Shown one piece after another: positions 10,466-18,617 of a stretch of 64,000 bases of DNA. The stretch is from Streptomyces chartreusis (GTDB taxonomy: Bacteria; Actinomycetota; Actinomycetes; Streptomycetales; Streptomycetaceae). Within the stretch, counting starts at the first letter, position 1. Each line of letters begins with the position of its first letter. The notes below the pieces were generated by a model. The model was not told the origin of the DNA and ran no database searches. It saw nothing but the letters and a program-made list of their open reading frames with translations. Position numbers and translations under genes: made by a program. The DNA lies in the NCBI RefSeq assembly GCF_008704715.1, contig NZ_CP023689.1, forward strand, positions 7,440,001 to 7,504,000, given 5' to 3'.

Positions 10466-11377
10466 CTAGAAGTCCCCCAGTTCGGAGGCGTACGGCGGTT
10501 CGGCACCCGCCCGGGAACAGGTGATCGCGGCAGCCCGCGCCGCGAACCGCAGCAGCCGTGTCCAGCCGTCGGCATCGAGTCCCACGAGCGCCTCGGCGGA
10601 CAGGGCGTCCAGGGCCGCCAGACCGTGCAACAGCGCCGCGTTGACGGTGTCGCCCGCACCGATCGTGTCCACGACGTCGACTGCCTCGCCCGGTACGGAG
10701 TGCACGGCGCCGTCCCGTGTGAACGCGGTCAGCCCGTCACCGCCCCGCGTGATCACCACGGCAGCGGGTCCCGCCTCCAGCCACTCACGCGGCGTGCCGC
10801 CCAGCCACTCCGCGTCCTCCTCGGAGAGCTTGAGCAGCGTCACCGACGGCAGCCAGCTCTTGAACCGGGCCCGGTAGCCATCCGGGTCGGGGATCAGTCC
10901 GGCCCTGATGTTCGGGTCGAGCGCGGTGAACACCCCTTGCGCGGCCGCACTCCGCATCAGCTCCTCATACGCGCTCGCCCCCGGCTCCAGGACGAGCGAA
11001 CAGGTGCCGAAGGAAACCGCGCGGGTCTGAGTGGGCAGCTCCGCGGGTGCCGTGAAGAGCCGGTCGGCGGTGCCCTCGACATAGAAGGAGTAGGCGGCCG
11101 ACCCCTTCTCGTCGATGGTGGCGACCGCGAGAGTCGTCGGCTCTATCCCGCGCTGCACGGCCGACACGTCCACCCCGGCCTCCCGCAGCCCGTCCAGGAG
11201 GGCCTCACCGAACGCGTCGGAGGAGGTCCGGGAGCAGAAAGCACCGGGGGAGCCGAGTCGGCCCAGGGCAACGGCGGTGTTGTAGGGGCCGCCGCCGAGC
11301 GCCGGCTTCAGGCTCGCGAGGGCGCCCGTGCCCTGCGGTACCAGGTCGATCAGGGCCTCACCGGCGACGACGATCAC
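10466..11377 (-). CDS. PfkB-family carbohydrate kinase (fructokinase-like)
   Basis: 303 aa, a ribokinase/PfkB-fold sugar kinase. The N-terminal VIVVAGEALIDLVPQ matches fructokinase-like members. LGGGPYNTAVALGRLG is the substrate-binding PfkB signature 1. The C-terminal DVVDTIGAGDTVNAALL holds the GAGD anion-hole and catalytic aspartate. The start is GTG 11377, overlapping the LacI stop by 4 bases (GTGA), so the pair is cotranscribed and coupled. The LacI gene has its own operator upstream, so the kinase is probably induced by its sugar or the sugar phosphate. Fructose or a related hexose is the best guess. Confidence 0.9.
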   Translation of the reverse strand: MIVVAGEALIDLVPQGTGALASLKPALGGGPYNTAVALGRLGSPGAFCSRTSSDAFGEALLDGLREAGVDVSAVQRGIEPTTLAVATIDEKGSAAYSFYVEGTADRLFTAPAELPTQTRAVSFGTCSLVLEPGASAYEELMRSAAAQGVFTALDPNIRAGLIPDPDGYRARFKSWLPSVTLLKLSEEDAEWLGGTPREWLEAGPAAVVITRGGDGLTAFTRDGAVHSVPGEAVDVVDTIGAGDTVNAALLHGLAALDALSAEALVGLDADGWTRLLRFAARAAAITCSRAGAEPPYASELGDF

Positions 11378-12423
11378 GAGGCGGTTCCTTTCACGGACGT
11401 CAGGGACTGTTCGGGGCAGCCGCACGACGTGCGGTGCACGAAGGTGCAGGGGAGACGCACGGTCCGGGCGGGCCGGTCCGGTGCGGCGAGACGGTCCAGC
11501 AGCACGCTCACCGCCTGGGCGCCGATGTCCCTGCTGGGCTGGGCGATCGCGGTCAGCCTGGGGGAGAACAGATCGGCCCAGGCGAAGTCGTCGAAGCAGC
11601 ACAGGGCGATGTCATCGGGCACGGACAGCCCGTGGTCGCGCAGGCTGCGCAGGGCGCCCATGGTCATCGCGTTGTTGGCGGTGACGAGAGCGGTGGGCGG
11701 CGAGGTGAGCGACAGGAGCGCGGTCGTGGCCTGTTCGGCGCCGGGCGACTCGGAATTGCCGTGCACGACGAGCCCCTCGTCGTGGGCGAGTCCGGCGGCC
11801 GCCAGGCCGTCCCGGTATCCGGCGAGACGCTCACTGGTGGTGCTGAGCCCGGGAAGGCCGGCGACGAGGCCGATCCTCCGGTGACCGAGACCGGCGAGAT
11901 GGGTGACGAGCCGGGCCGTGGGCTCGGCGCTGTTGGCGCAGACCTGGTCGAACTCCGTCGAGCCGTCCGCCGGGGCGTCGACCACGCGGTCGAGGAGGAC
12001 GGCCGGCACCTTGTGGCGCCCCAGGTAGGCGAGGAGCTCCCGCGGATCGGCGGAGGGCGCGACGATCATGCCGTCCACGCGACGCTCGTGCAGAAGCTGC
12101 ACGACCTTGCGTTCATGCACCGGATCGTCGTGCGGGTCGGCGATGAGCAGGCTGTAGCCGTGCTCCAGGGCCGCGGCCTCGACGCCCTGGAGGATCTCCG
12201 TGAAGTACGGGTTGCTGATCGCCGACACCGCGAGCCCGATGGACCGGGTGCGGGAGGTCACCAGAGAGCGGGCGAGGGTGTTGGGCGTGTAGCCGAGCTC
12301 CTCCATGGCGTCCAGTACCGCCTGGCGGGTGTGGGGCAGCACGTGGCGGGTTTCGTTCAGCACATGGGAGACGGTCGCTACGGACACGCCGGCACGCCGC
12401 GCGACGTCGGCCATGGTCGCCAT
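11374..12423 (-). CDS. LacI-family transcriptional regulator
   Basis: 349 aa, from ATG 12423 (MATMADVARRAGVS). The DNA-binding domain (1-55) has the LacI helix-turn-helix VARRAGVSVATVSHVLNE and hinge helix PNTLARSLVTSRT. The rest is a periplasmic-binding-protein-like effector domain ending FVHRTSCGCPE, which is usual for the family. It is translationally coupled to the PfkB kinase downstream. A 32-bp palindrome at 12518-12549, about 95 bp upstream of its start, is the probable autoregulatory operator. The likely effector is a sugar or sugar phosphate of the kinase pathway. Confidence 0.94.
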   Translation of the reverse strand: MATMADVARRAGVSVATVSHVLNETRHVLPHTRQAVLDAMEELGYTPNTLARSLVTSRTRSIGLAVSAISNPYFTEILQGVEAAALEHGYSLLIADPHDDPVHERKVVQLLHERRVDGMIVAPSADPRELLAYLGRHKVPAVLLDRVVDAPADGSTEFDQVCANSAEPTARLVTHLAGLGHRRIGLVAGLPGLSTTSERLAGYRDGLAAAGLAHDEGLVVHGNSESPGAEQATTALLSLTSPPTALVTANNAMTMGALRSLRDHGLSVPDDIALCCFDDFAWADLFSPRLTAIAQPSRDIGAQAVSVLLDRLAAPDRPARTVRLPCTFVHRTSCGCPEQSLTSVKGTAS

Positions 12424-12771
12424 CGAGACGCTCTCCCTCTCCGTCGCCCCCGCGCGGCGCCTCGTCCCGGGCCGCCGCAGTTTCTCTTCTGGCGGGGAAG
12501 GTATCCCATCCGGGGGCGGACGTAAACGCTTGCGCAATCGTTTACGTCCCGGACCGGCAGCATCGAGAGGAACCTTAGGAGCGAGGGGTGTGGAGGCGCA
12601 CCAGGGCCTCCCGAGATCAGCGGACCGACCTCAGAAGCCGAAGCGCGATGAGGCAGCAGAAGCGCGATCAGGCTACGGACAGCGCGCGGTGGCGCCGGCC
12701 GCGGGCAACGCGAGGTGGCCGCCAGTCCGCGGACAGCCCGAGGCGGGGCCACGAGCGCCCGAGAGGACGGC
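12424..12771. other. intergenic region carrying the LacI operator
   Basis: 348 bp between two minus-strand genes. The part next to lacI holds the operator at 12518-12549. The remainder has no believable gene but contains a 15-bp direct repeat GAAGCGCGATnAGGC at 12640-12654 and 12659-12673. No terminator hairpin for the upstream XRE-like gene was identified. Confidence 0.6.
12518..12549. promoter_or_regulatory. LacI-family operator (32-bp near-perfect palindrome)
   Basis: Arms GGACGTAAACG (12518-12528) and CGTTTACGTCC (12539-12549) are perfectly complementary and centred on TTGCGCAA (12530-12537). Only one base pair of the 32 is mismatched. Half-sites of AAACG-TTGCGC type are typical of LacI-family operators. 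Confidence 0.85.
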
Positions 12772-13728
12772 TCACTCCCACTCCCACCCGATGCCCACGA
12801 TCCCCGTCCGCACCCGTGGCTCGACAAGGTGGACGGACCGGTGCAGCCCGCTGATGGCCAGCCCTTGGCGGCCACTGCGCGGTGCCGCCGCCGAGTGCTG
12901 GGCGAATCGGTGGCAGCGGGCCGGGAGGGCGTGCTCGGCGAAGCGGACCTGGAGGGCGTACTGGCCGCCCGCGAGAGGGAAGCCGCGGGCGTACTCGCGG
13001 GACACGTCGGCCGTGCCGTCCTCGACGCCGTAGCGGAAGAGGTAGGTGTCGCCGGCCCGCAGGCGGGTGCCGAAGAGCAGCTCGGCGACGAGGACACCGG
13101 TGTCGTGGTGCCAACGGACCCGGCCCGTGCGGCAGTTCTCCAGCGCGTGCACGGTCATGCGCTCCGGGGTGCACCCCGGGTCGCCGTGGTGGACGGCCAC
13201 GAAACGGTCCACGCCGTCCTTGTGGGCCCGCACTATGTGGTGCGACTCGCGTCCCGCCAGCTCACGGCGCGCCCCGATCCGGACCTGCTCGTGGTGGGCG
13301 AGGGTGTGCAGGCCGCCGTCGACGGGGCAGTCCAGCTCGGCCAGCAGCCGCTCCAGCATGCCCGAGGCCTCCACCAGGGAGCGGTAGGAGCGGGCGGCGG
13401 GCTGCTGGAGGGCGGAGTGCTCGTCGGCCTCGGACAACAGCCTGATCAGGGACTCCTCCGGCAGCTGAAGGATCTCCTCCAGCGCCCGCACCGCACGAAG
13501 TGACTCGGGCCGCTGGGGCCGCCGGGCCCCCTGCTGCCAGTAGCTCAGGCTGGTGACGCCGACCTTCACACCGCGACGGGACAGGTGGTGCTGCACGCGC
13601 TGGAGAGGCAGTCCCCGGGCGGCTATCGCTGCACGCAGGGCGGCATGGAAGGGGCCGCCTCGCAGGGCCGAGTCCAGTTCCGCGGAGGCGACGGCGGCGA
13701 TGTCCGCGTGCTGTGTGGCGTGCGGCAT
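12772..13728 (-). CDS. XRE-like helix-turn-helix regulator, Streptomyces-specific
   Basis: 318 aa, from ATG 13728 (MPHATQHAD) behind AAAGG; an ATG nine codons upstream has no better ribosome site. Residues of about 30-100 (FHAALRAAIAARGLPLQRVQHHLSRRG and VTSLSYWQQGARRPQRPESLRAVRALEEIL) read as a helix-turn-helix of the XRE/Cro type. The remaining 200 residues have no family I recognise; they are rich in His and end in GIVGIGWEWE. It is likely a DNA-binding regulator with a sensor-like C-terminal half. Its target is unknown; it is divergent from uvrC across 619 bp. Confidence 0.7.
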   Translation of the reverse strand: MPHATQHADIAAVASAELDSALRGGPFHAALRAAIAARGLPLQRVQHHLSRRGVKVGVTSLSYWQQGARRPQRPESLRAVRALEEILQLPEESLIRLLSEADEHSALQQPAARSYRSLVEASGMLERLLAELDCPVDGGLHTLAHHEQVRIGARRELAGRESHHIVRAHKDGVDRFVAVHHGDPGCTPERMTVHALENCRTGRVRWHHDTGVLVAELLFGTRLRAGDTYLFRYGVEDGTADVSREYARGFPLAGGQYALQVRFAEHALPARCHRFAQHSAAAPRSGRQGLAISGLHRSVHLVEPRVRTGIVGIGWEWE

Positions 13729-13868
13729 GCAGGGGCCTTTCTGTGGGTGTTTCACAACGGCTGGTCAGACCGTTCACGCGACTGATCGGGGTCACCCCGT
13801 CGGGGCGTCGGGGGGTGTTCACATCCGTACGCCGCCGTTCAGTTCCCCGAGTTCCCCCGCATTGAAGC

Positions 13869-13892
13869 GTGTTGACCAAGTCCCGACAACAC
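13869..13892. promoter_or_regulatory. spaced inverted repeat upstream of the XRE-like gene
   Basis: GTGTTG and CAACAC are separated by 12 bases, about 140 bp upstream of the regulator start. The spacing suits binding on one DNA face, but the arms are short and no site was matched to a known factor. Confidence 0.3.
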
Positions 13893-14334
13893 CTGATGCC
13901 CAACAGCAGCCCACTCCTGGCCGAGTCGCGATACGTCCACATCAAGTCGCCGTGTCCGGGCCGGCGTTGCCGAGCACGCAACTGAAGGCCTACAACGGCG
14001 GGGCCGTTCTCTGCGGGAAAGCACGCCGGACCGTGGCGACGAGCACCTGGCGATTGTGGAGATCGACCTACGGCCCCCGGCGCAGGACGCACACCCACGC
14101 CCGCGGCCCCGGGGCGCGGACCCAGCACGCCCGCCCCCGCGAGCCCTCGCCCCGACGGCCGGGGTCACTCCGGCCGGGGCGCACCCCGACGCCGCAGGTC
14201 ACCGAGGGCAGAGACGGATGTCCTGTGCCGGTCGTACTCCGGAGGTCCGGTGCCGGGCGTTCCCGCCTTCCCGGTGATCCGCCGACTGTGGCGGAGGTTA
14301 TCCACAGGCTCGCCGGACTGTCACCGGGCGCCAG

Positions 14335-14340
14335 TAGGGT
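14335..14340 (+). promoter_or_regulatory. -10 hexamer of a probable leaderless uvrC promoter
   Basis: TAGGGT ends 7 bases before the uvrC ATG at 14348, so the predicted transcription start coincides with the start codon. No Shine-Dalgarno precedes the ATG (GTGAGAC), which agrees with a leaderless mRNA. No consensus -35 is seen. Confidence 0.5.
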
Positions 14341-14347
14341 GTGAGAC

Positions 14348-16540
14348 ATGGCCGACCCCTCCAGCTACCGCCCCAAGCCGGGACAGATCCCCGACTCTCC
14401 CGGGGTGTACAGGTTCCGCGACGAGCACCGCCGGGTGATCTACGTCGGAAAGGCGAAGAGCCTGCGCCAGCGCCTGGCGAACTACTTCCAGGACCTGGCG
14501 GGCCTGCACCCGCGCACCCGCACGATGGTGACCACGGCGGCGTCCGTGGAGTGGACGGTGGTGTCCACGGAGGTCGAGGCCCTTCAGCTGGAGTACTCCT
14601 GGATCAAGGAGTACGACCCTCGGTTCAACGTCAAATACCGCGACGACAAGAGCTACCCCTATCTCGCGGTGACGATGAACGAGGAGTTCCCGCGTGTGCA
14701 GGTGATGCGCGGTCACAAGAAGAAGGGCGTCAGGTATTTCGGGCCGTACGCGCACGCGTGGGCGATCCGGGACACCGTCGACCTACTGCTGCGCGTCTTC
14801 CCGGTCCGCACCTGCTCGGCCGGCGTGTTCAAGAACGCCTCCCGCACCGGCCGCCCCTGCCTGCTCGGCTACATCGGCAAGTGCTCCGCCCCCTGCGTGG
14901 GCCGCGTCTCCGCCGAGGACCACCGTGAACTCGCCGACGAGTTCTGCGACTTCATGACCGGCCGCACCGGCACCTATCTGCGCCGCCTGGAGAAGCAGAT
15001 GATGGAGGCGGCCGAGGAGATGGAGTACGAGCGGGCCGCCCGCCTGCGCGACGACATCGAGGCCCTGAAGAAGGCCATGGAGAAGAACGCGGTCGTGCTC
15101 GCCGACGCGACCGACGCCGACCTCATCGCCGTCGCCGAGGACGAGCTGGAGGCGGCCGTGCAGATCTTCCACGTCCGCGGCGGACGCGTACGCGGCCAGC
15201 GCGGCTGGGTCACCGACAAGGTCGAGGAGATCACCACCGGCGCCCTCGTCGAGCACGCTCTCCAGCAGCTCTACGGCGAGGAGACCGGGGACGCGGTGCC
15301 CAAGGAGGTGCTCGTCCCGGCCCTGCCCGACCCGCTGGAGCCCGTGCAGGAGTGGCTGTCCGGGCGCCGCGGCTCCAATGTCTCGCTGCGCATCCCCCAG
15401 CGCGGCGACAAGCGCGCCCTCATGGAGACGGTGGAGCGCAACGCACAGCAGGCCCTCGTCCTGCACAAGACCAAGCGGGCCTCCGACCTGACGACCCGCT
15501 CGCGCGCGTTGGAGGAGATCGCCGACGCCCTCGACCTGGACAGCGCCCCGCTGCGGATCGAGTGCTACGACATCTCTCACCTCCAGGGCGACGACGTCGT
15601 GGCCTCCATGGTCGTCTTCGAGGACGGCCTGGCCCGCAAGAGCGAGTACCGCCGCTTCCAGATCAAGGGCTTCGAGGGCCAGGACGACGTCCGGTCCATG
15701 CACGAGGTGATCACCCGCCGCTTCAGGCGCTACCTCGCCGAGAAGGAGCGCACGGGCGAGTGGTCCGACGGCGAGAGCACCCTCGCCGGCACGCCGTCCG
15801 ACTCCACTGGCGACACGCCGTCCGACTCCTTCGGCGACACGTCCTCCGACACGTTCGGCGAGGCGTCCTCCACCCCGTCCGGCGACACGCCGTCCGACGA
15901 CCTGACCACCACGTCCCCCGACGCCCTCACCAGCAGCCTCAAGGACGACGACGGCCGCCCCAAGCGCTTCGCCTACCCGCCCCAGCTCGTCGTCGTGGAC
16001 GGCGGCCAGCCGCAGGTCGCCGCAGCTCAGCGGGCCCTGGACGAGCTCGGCATCGACGACATCGCTGTCTGCGGCCTCGCCAAGCGCCTGGAGGAGGTCT
16101 GGCTGCCCGGCGACGACGACCCGGTCGTCCTGCCCCGCAGCAGCGAGGGCCTCTATCTGCTCCAGCGCGTCCGTGACGAGGCCCACCGCTTCGCGATCAC
16201 CTACCAGCGCACCAAGCGCGCCAAGCGCTTCCGGGCCAGCCCCCTGGACGACGTCCCCGGCCTCGGCGAGACCCGCAAGCAGGCGCTGATCAAGCACTTC
16301 GGTTCGGTGAAGAAGCTGCGAGCTGCGACCATCGACCAGATCTGCGAGGTCCCCGGCATAGGCCGCAAGACGGCCGAGACCATTGCCGCGGCCTTCGCCC
16401 AGGCGGCCCCGGCCGCGCCCGCCGTGAACACGGCGACTGGAGAGATCATGGATGACGAGGAATCCGAAACGACGGCGGAGACCTCGGGGGAGCCCGTGTC
16501 CGCGGGCGCCCCGGACGAACGACGGGGGCAGGAGAGATGA
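14348..16540 (+). CDS. uvrC: excinuclease ABC subunit C
   Basis: 730 aa, the dual-incision nuclease of nucleotide-excision repair. The GIY-YIG domain (17-100) has Y21, Y32, E82 and N94 at the expected spacings. A UVR motif (EYERAARLRDDIEALKKAM, about 226-244) binds UvrB. The RNase-H-like endonuclease domain includes IECYDISHLQGDD and VVVDGGQPQV. Tandem helix-hairpin-helix motifs close the protein (DVPGLGETRKQAL, CEVPGIGRKTAETI). Between the halves of the nuclease domain sits a Ser/Thr/Asp-rich insertion of 8-residue repeats (482-518). The ATGA overlap with rapZ begins a four-gene coupled string to whiA. Confidence 0.97.
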   Translation: MADPSSYRPKPGQIPDSPGVYRFRDEHRRVIYVGKAKSLRQRLANYFQDLAGLHPRTRTMVTTAASVEWTVVSTEVEALQLEYSWIKEYDPRFNVKYRDDKSYPYLAVTMNEEFPRVQVMRGHKKKGVRYFGPYAHAWAIRDTVDLLLRVFPVRTCSAGVFKNASRTGRPCLLGYIGKCSAPCVGRVSAEDHRELADEFCDFMTGRTGTYLRRLEKQMMEAAEEMEYERAARLRDDIEALKKAMEKNAVVLADATDADLIAVAEDELEAAVQIFHVRGGRVRGQRGWVTDKVEEITTGALVEHALQQLYGEETGDAVPKEVLVPALPDPLEPVQEWLSGRRGSNVSLRIPQRGDKRALMETVERNAQQALVLHKTKRASDLTTRSRALEEIADALDLDSAPLRIECYDISHLQGDDVVASMVVFEDGLARKSEYRRFQIKGFEGQDDVRSMHEVITRRFRRYLAEKERTGEWSDGESTLAGTPSDSTGDTPSDSFGDTSSDTFGEASSTPSGDTPSDDLTTTSPDALTSSLKDDDGRPKRFAYPPQLVVVDGGQPQVAAAQRALDELGIDDIAVCGLAKRLEEVWLPGDDDPVVLPRSSEGLYLLQRVRDEAHRFAITYQRTKRAKRFRASPLDDVPGLGETRKQALIKHFGSVKKLRAATIDQICEVPGIGRKTAETIAAAFAQAAPAAPAVNTATGEIMDDEESETTAETSGEPVSAGAPDERRGQER
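15791..15901 (+). repeat. 24-bp tandem repeats inside uvrC
   Basis: Four degenerate 24-bp units and a partial fifth encode 8-residue repeats of type TPSDSFGD (residues 482-518 of UvrC). The reading frame is kept, and the insert lies in a loop of the endonuclease domain. Confidence 0.8.
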
Positions 16541-17553
16541 GCGAGCACCACACACAGCCCACAGGCGAGCGAGATCAGCAGGCCCAGGAAACGCACAAGA
16601 AGACCGGCGAGGATCTCACCCAGCAGGACGCACCTCAGAACGACGGAGCACAGGTGAGTACGGGTAGCGACACGGCCGGGGCCCCCGAGGCGGCCATCCC
16701 CGAGCTCGTGATCATCTCCGGCATGTCCGGGGCCGGCCGCTCGACGGCGGCCAAGTGTCTGGAGGACCTCGGCTGGTTCGTCGTCGACAACCTCCCGCCC
16801 GCGCTGATTCCCACGATGGTGGAGCTCGGTGCCCGTTCCCAGGGCAACGTGGCGCGGATCGCGGTGGTCGTCGACGTCCGCGGCCGGCGCTTCTTCGACA
16901 ACCTCCGCGAGTCCCTCTCCGACCTCGACACCCGGGGCGTGACGCGCCGGATCGTCTTCCTGGAGTCCTCCGACGACGCCCTGGTGCGCCGCTTCGAGTC
17001 GGTGCGCCGCCCGCACCCCCTCCAGGGCGACGGCCGTATCGTCGACGGCATCGCCGCCGAGCGGGAGCTGCTGCGCGAGCTGCGCGGCGACGCCGACCTG
17101 GTGATCGACACCTCCAGCCTCAACGTGCATGAACTGCGGGCCAAGATGGACGCCCAGTTCGCCGGCGAGGAGGAGCCCGAGCTGCGGGCCACGGTCATGT
17201 CCTTCGGGTTCAAGTACGGCCTCCCGGTCGACGCCGACCTGGTCGTGGACATGCGCTTCCTGCCCAACCCGCACTGGGTCCCGGAGCTGCGCCCCTACAC
17301 CGGCCTCAACGAGGAGGTGTCGGCGTACGTCTTCAACCAGCCCGGCGCGAAGGAGTTCATCGACCGCTACTCCGAGCTGCTCCAGCTCGTCGCGGCCGGA
17401 TACCGTCGCGAGGGCAAGAGATACGTGACCATCGCGGTCGGCTGCACCGGCGGCAAGCACCGCTCGGTCGCCACCTCCGAAAAGCTCGCCGCCCGCCTCG
17501 CCTCCCAGGGCGTGGAGACGGTGGTCGTACACCGGGACATGGGACGGGAATGA
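16537..17553 (+). CDS. rapZ: RNase adapter RapZ/YvcJ-type nucleotide-binding protein
   Basis: 338 aa. In E. coli RapZ guides RNase E to the GlmZ small RNA; in Gram-positives YvcJ binds nucleotides and its role is less clear. The Walker A region reads GMSGAGRST (62-70), with Arg68 in place of the usual Lys, an actinobacterial variant. DLGWFVVDNLPP and the C-terminal IAVGCTGGKHRSV are family hallmarks. ATG 16537 overlaps the uvrC stop (ATGA), but the first 39 residues are a Gln/Thr-rich unconserved stretch; GTG 16654 (VSTGSDTAG) is a plausible alternative start. It is coupled to yvcK by ATGA. Confidence 0.93.
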   Translation: MSEHHTQPTGERDQQAQETHKKTGEDLTQQDAPQNDGAQVSTGSDTAGAPEAAIPELVIISGMSGAGRSTAAKCLEDLGWFVVDNLPPALIPTMVELGARSQGNVARIAVVVDVRGRRFFDNLRESLSDLDTRGVTRRIVFLESSDDALVRRFESVRRPHPLQGDGRIVDGIAAERELLRELRGDADLVIDTSSLNVHELRAKMDAQFAGEEEPELRATVMSFGFKYGLPVDADLVVDMRFLPNPHWVPELRPYTGLNEEVSAYVFNQPGAKEFIDRYSELLQLVAAGYRREGKRYVTIAVGCTGGKHRSVATSEKLAARLASQGVETVVVHRDMGRE

Positions 17554-18617
17554 CGGCACGTACTCCGCGGCTGAGCAGATTGCGCCGGGCGATGCCCGAG
17601 TCACGCGCAAGCCGGCCCGCCGAGGCCCGGGGCGGCCGACCACGCCGCCGTGGCACCCAGCCCAAGGTCGTCGCCCTGGGCGGCGGTATGGGTCTGTCCG
17701 CCTCGCTCGCCGCACTGCGCCGGATCACCGGCGACCTTACCGCCGTCGTCACCGTGGCCGACGACGGCGGCTCCAGCGGGCGTCTGCGCGACGAGCTTGG
17801 CGTGCTGCCGCCCGGCGACCTGCGCAAGGCCCTGGCCGCGCTGTGCGGCGACGACGACTGGGGCCAGACCTGGGCCCGCGTCATCCAGCACCGCTTCCAC
17901 TCCCAGGGCGACCTGCACGACCACGCGGTCGGCAATCTGCTGATCGTCGCCCTGTGGGAGCAGCTCGGCGATCACGTCCAGGCGCTCGACCTGGTCGGCA
18001 AGCTGCTCGGCGCGCACGGGCGCGTGCTGCCGATGTCGGCCGTGCCGCTGGAGCTCCAGGCCCTGGTCAAGGGCCACGACCCGGACCGGCCCGAGGAGGT
18101 CGACACCGTTCGCGGACAGGCCACAGTCGCCCTCACCCCCGGTGAGGTGCAGTCGGTGCACCTCGTGCCGCTCGACCCGCCGGCCGTCCCGGAGGCCGTC
18201 GCCGCCGTCCGGGACGCGGACTGGGTGGTGCTCGGCCCCGGGTCCTGGTTCTCCTCGGTCATCCCGCACCTGCTCGTGCCGGAACTCCTGGACGCGCTCA
18301 CCGAGACGAAGGCGCGCCGGGTACTCTCCCTGAACCTCGCGCCGCAGCCGGGAGAAACAGAGGGCTTCTCCCCGCAGCGTCATTTGGAGGTTTTGGGACG
18401 ACACGCCCCTAAACTCGCCCTGGACGTGGTGCTGGCCGACGAGGCCGCCGTGCCCGACCGCGATGTCCTCACCGAGGCCGCCAAGCGGCTCGGTGCGGCG
18501 GTCGAGCTGGCGCCTGTGGCCCGGACGGACGGGACGCCCCGGCACGACCCGGAGCTCCTCGCCGCCGCGTACGACCGTATTTTTCGGATGCATGGAAGGA
18601 TCGGCCCATGGCGATGA
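17550..18617 (+). CDS. yvcK: YvcK/CofD-like gluconeogenesis factor
   Basis: 355 aa. YvcK proteins bind UDP-sugars and are needed for growth on gluconeogenic carbon and for normal cell shape in Bacillus and mycobacteria (CuvA). The fold is CofD/LPPG-transferase-like. VVALGGGMGLSASLAALR (about 40-57), TVADDGGSSGRLRDELG and HAVGNLL are diagnostic. A basic N-terminal tail of about 38 residues precedes the fold. ATG 17550 overlaps the rapZ stop (ATGA), and the 3' end overlaps the whiA start by 10 bp. This rapZ-yvcK-whiA trio is a conserved Gram-positive arrangement. Confidence 0.95.
   Translation: MTARTPRLSRLRRAMPESRASRPAEARGGRPRRRGTQPKVVALGGGMGLSASLAALRRITGDLTAVVTVADDGGSSGRLRDELGVLPPGDLRKALAALCGDDDWGQTWARVIQHRFHSQGDLHDHAVGNLLIVALWEQLGDHVQALDLVGKLLGAHGRVLPMSAVPLELQALVKGHDPDRPEEVDTVRGQATVALTPGEVQSVHLVPLDPPAVPEAVAAVRDADWVVLGPGSWFSSVIPHLLVPELLDALTETKARRVLSLNLAPQPGETEGFSPQRHLEVLGRHAPKLALDVVLADEAAVPDRDVLTEAAKRLGAAVELAPVARTDGTPRHDPELLAAAYDRIFRMHGRIGPWR

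Larger units (their letters stand above)
13729..14347. other. 619-bp intergenic region between the XRE-like regulator and uvrC
   Basis: No convincing gene on either strand; open frames here lack Streptomyces third-position bias and ribosome sites. It holds an inverted repeat GTGTTG-N12-CAACAC (13869-13892), a perfect TTATCCACA (14298-14306), and a TAGGGT -10-like hexamer (14335-14340) just before uvrC. Confidence 0.6.

Noticed and set aside
13553..14344. 263-codon open frame across the uvrC upstream region
   Set aside because: It runs antisense into the XRE-like gene and lacks ribosome site, motifs and third-position bias.
15205..15245. TTGTCGGTG on the minus strand inside uvrC
   Set aside because: The 9-base core fits the damage-promoter motif but no TAnnnT follows after 8 bases and it is within coding sequence.
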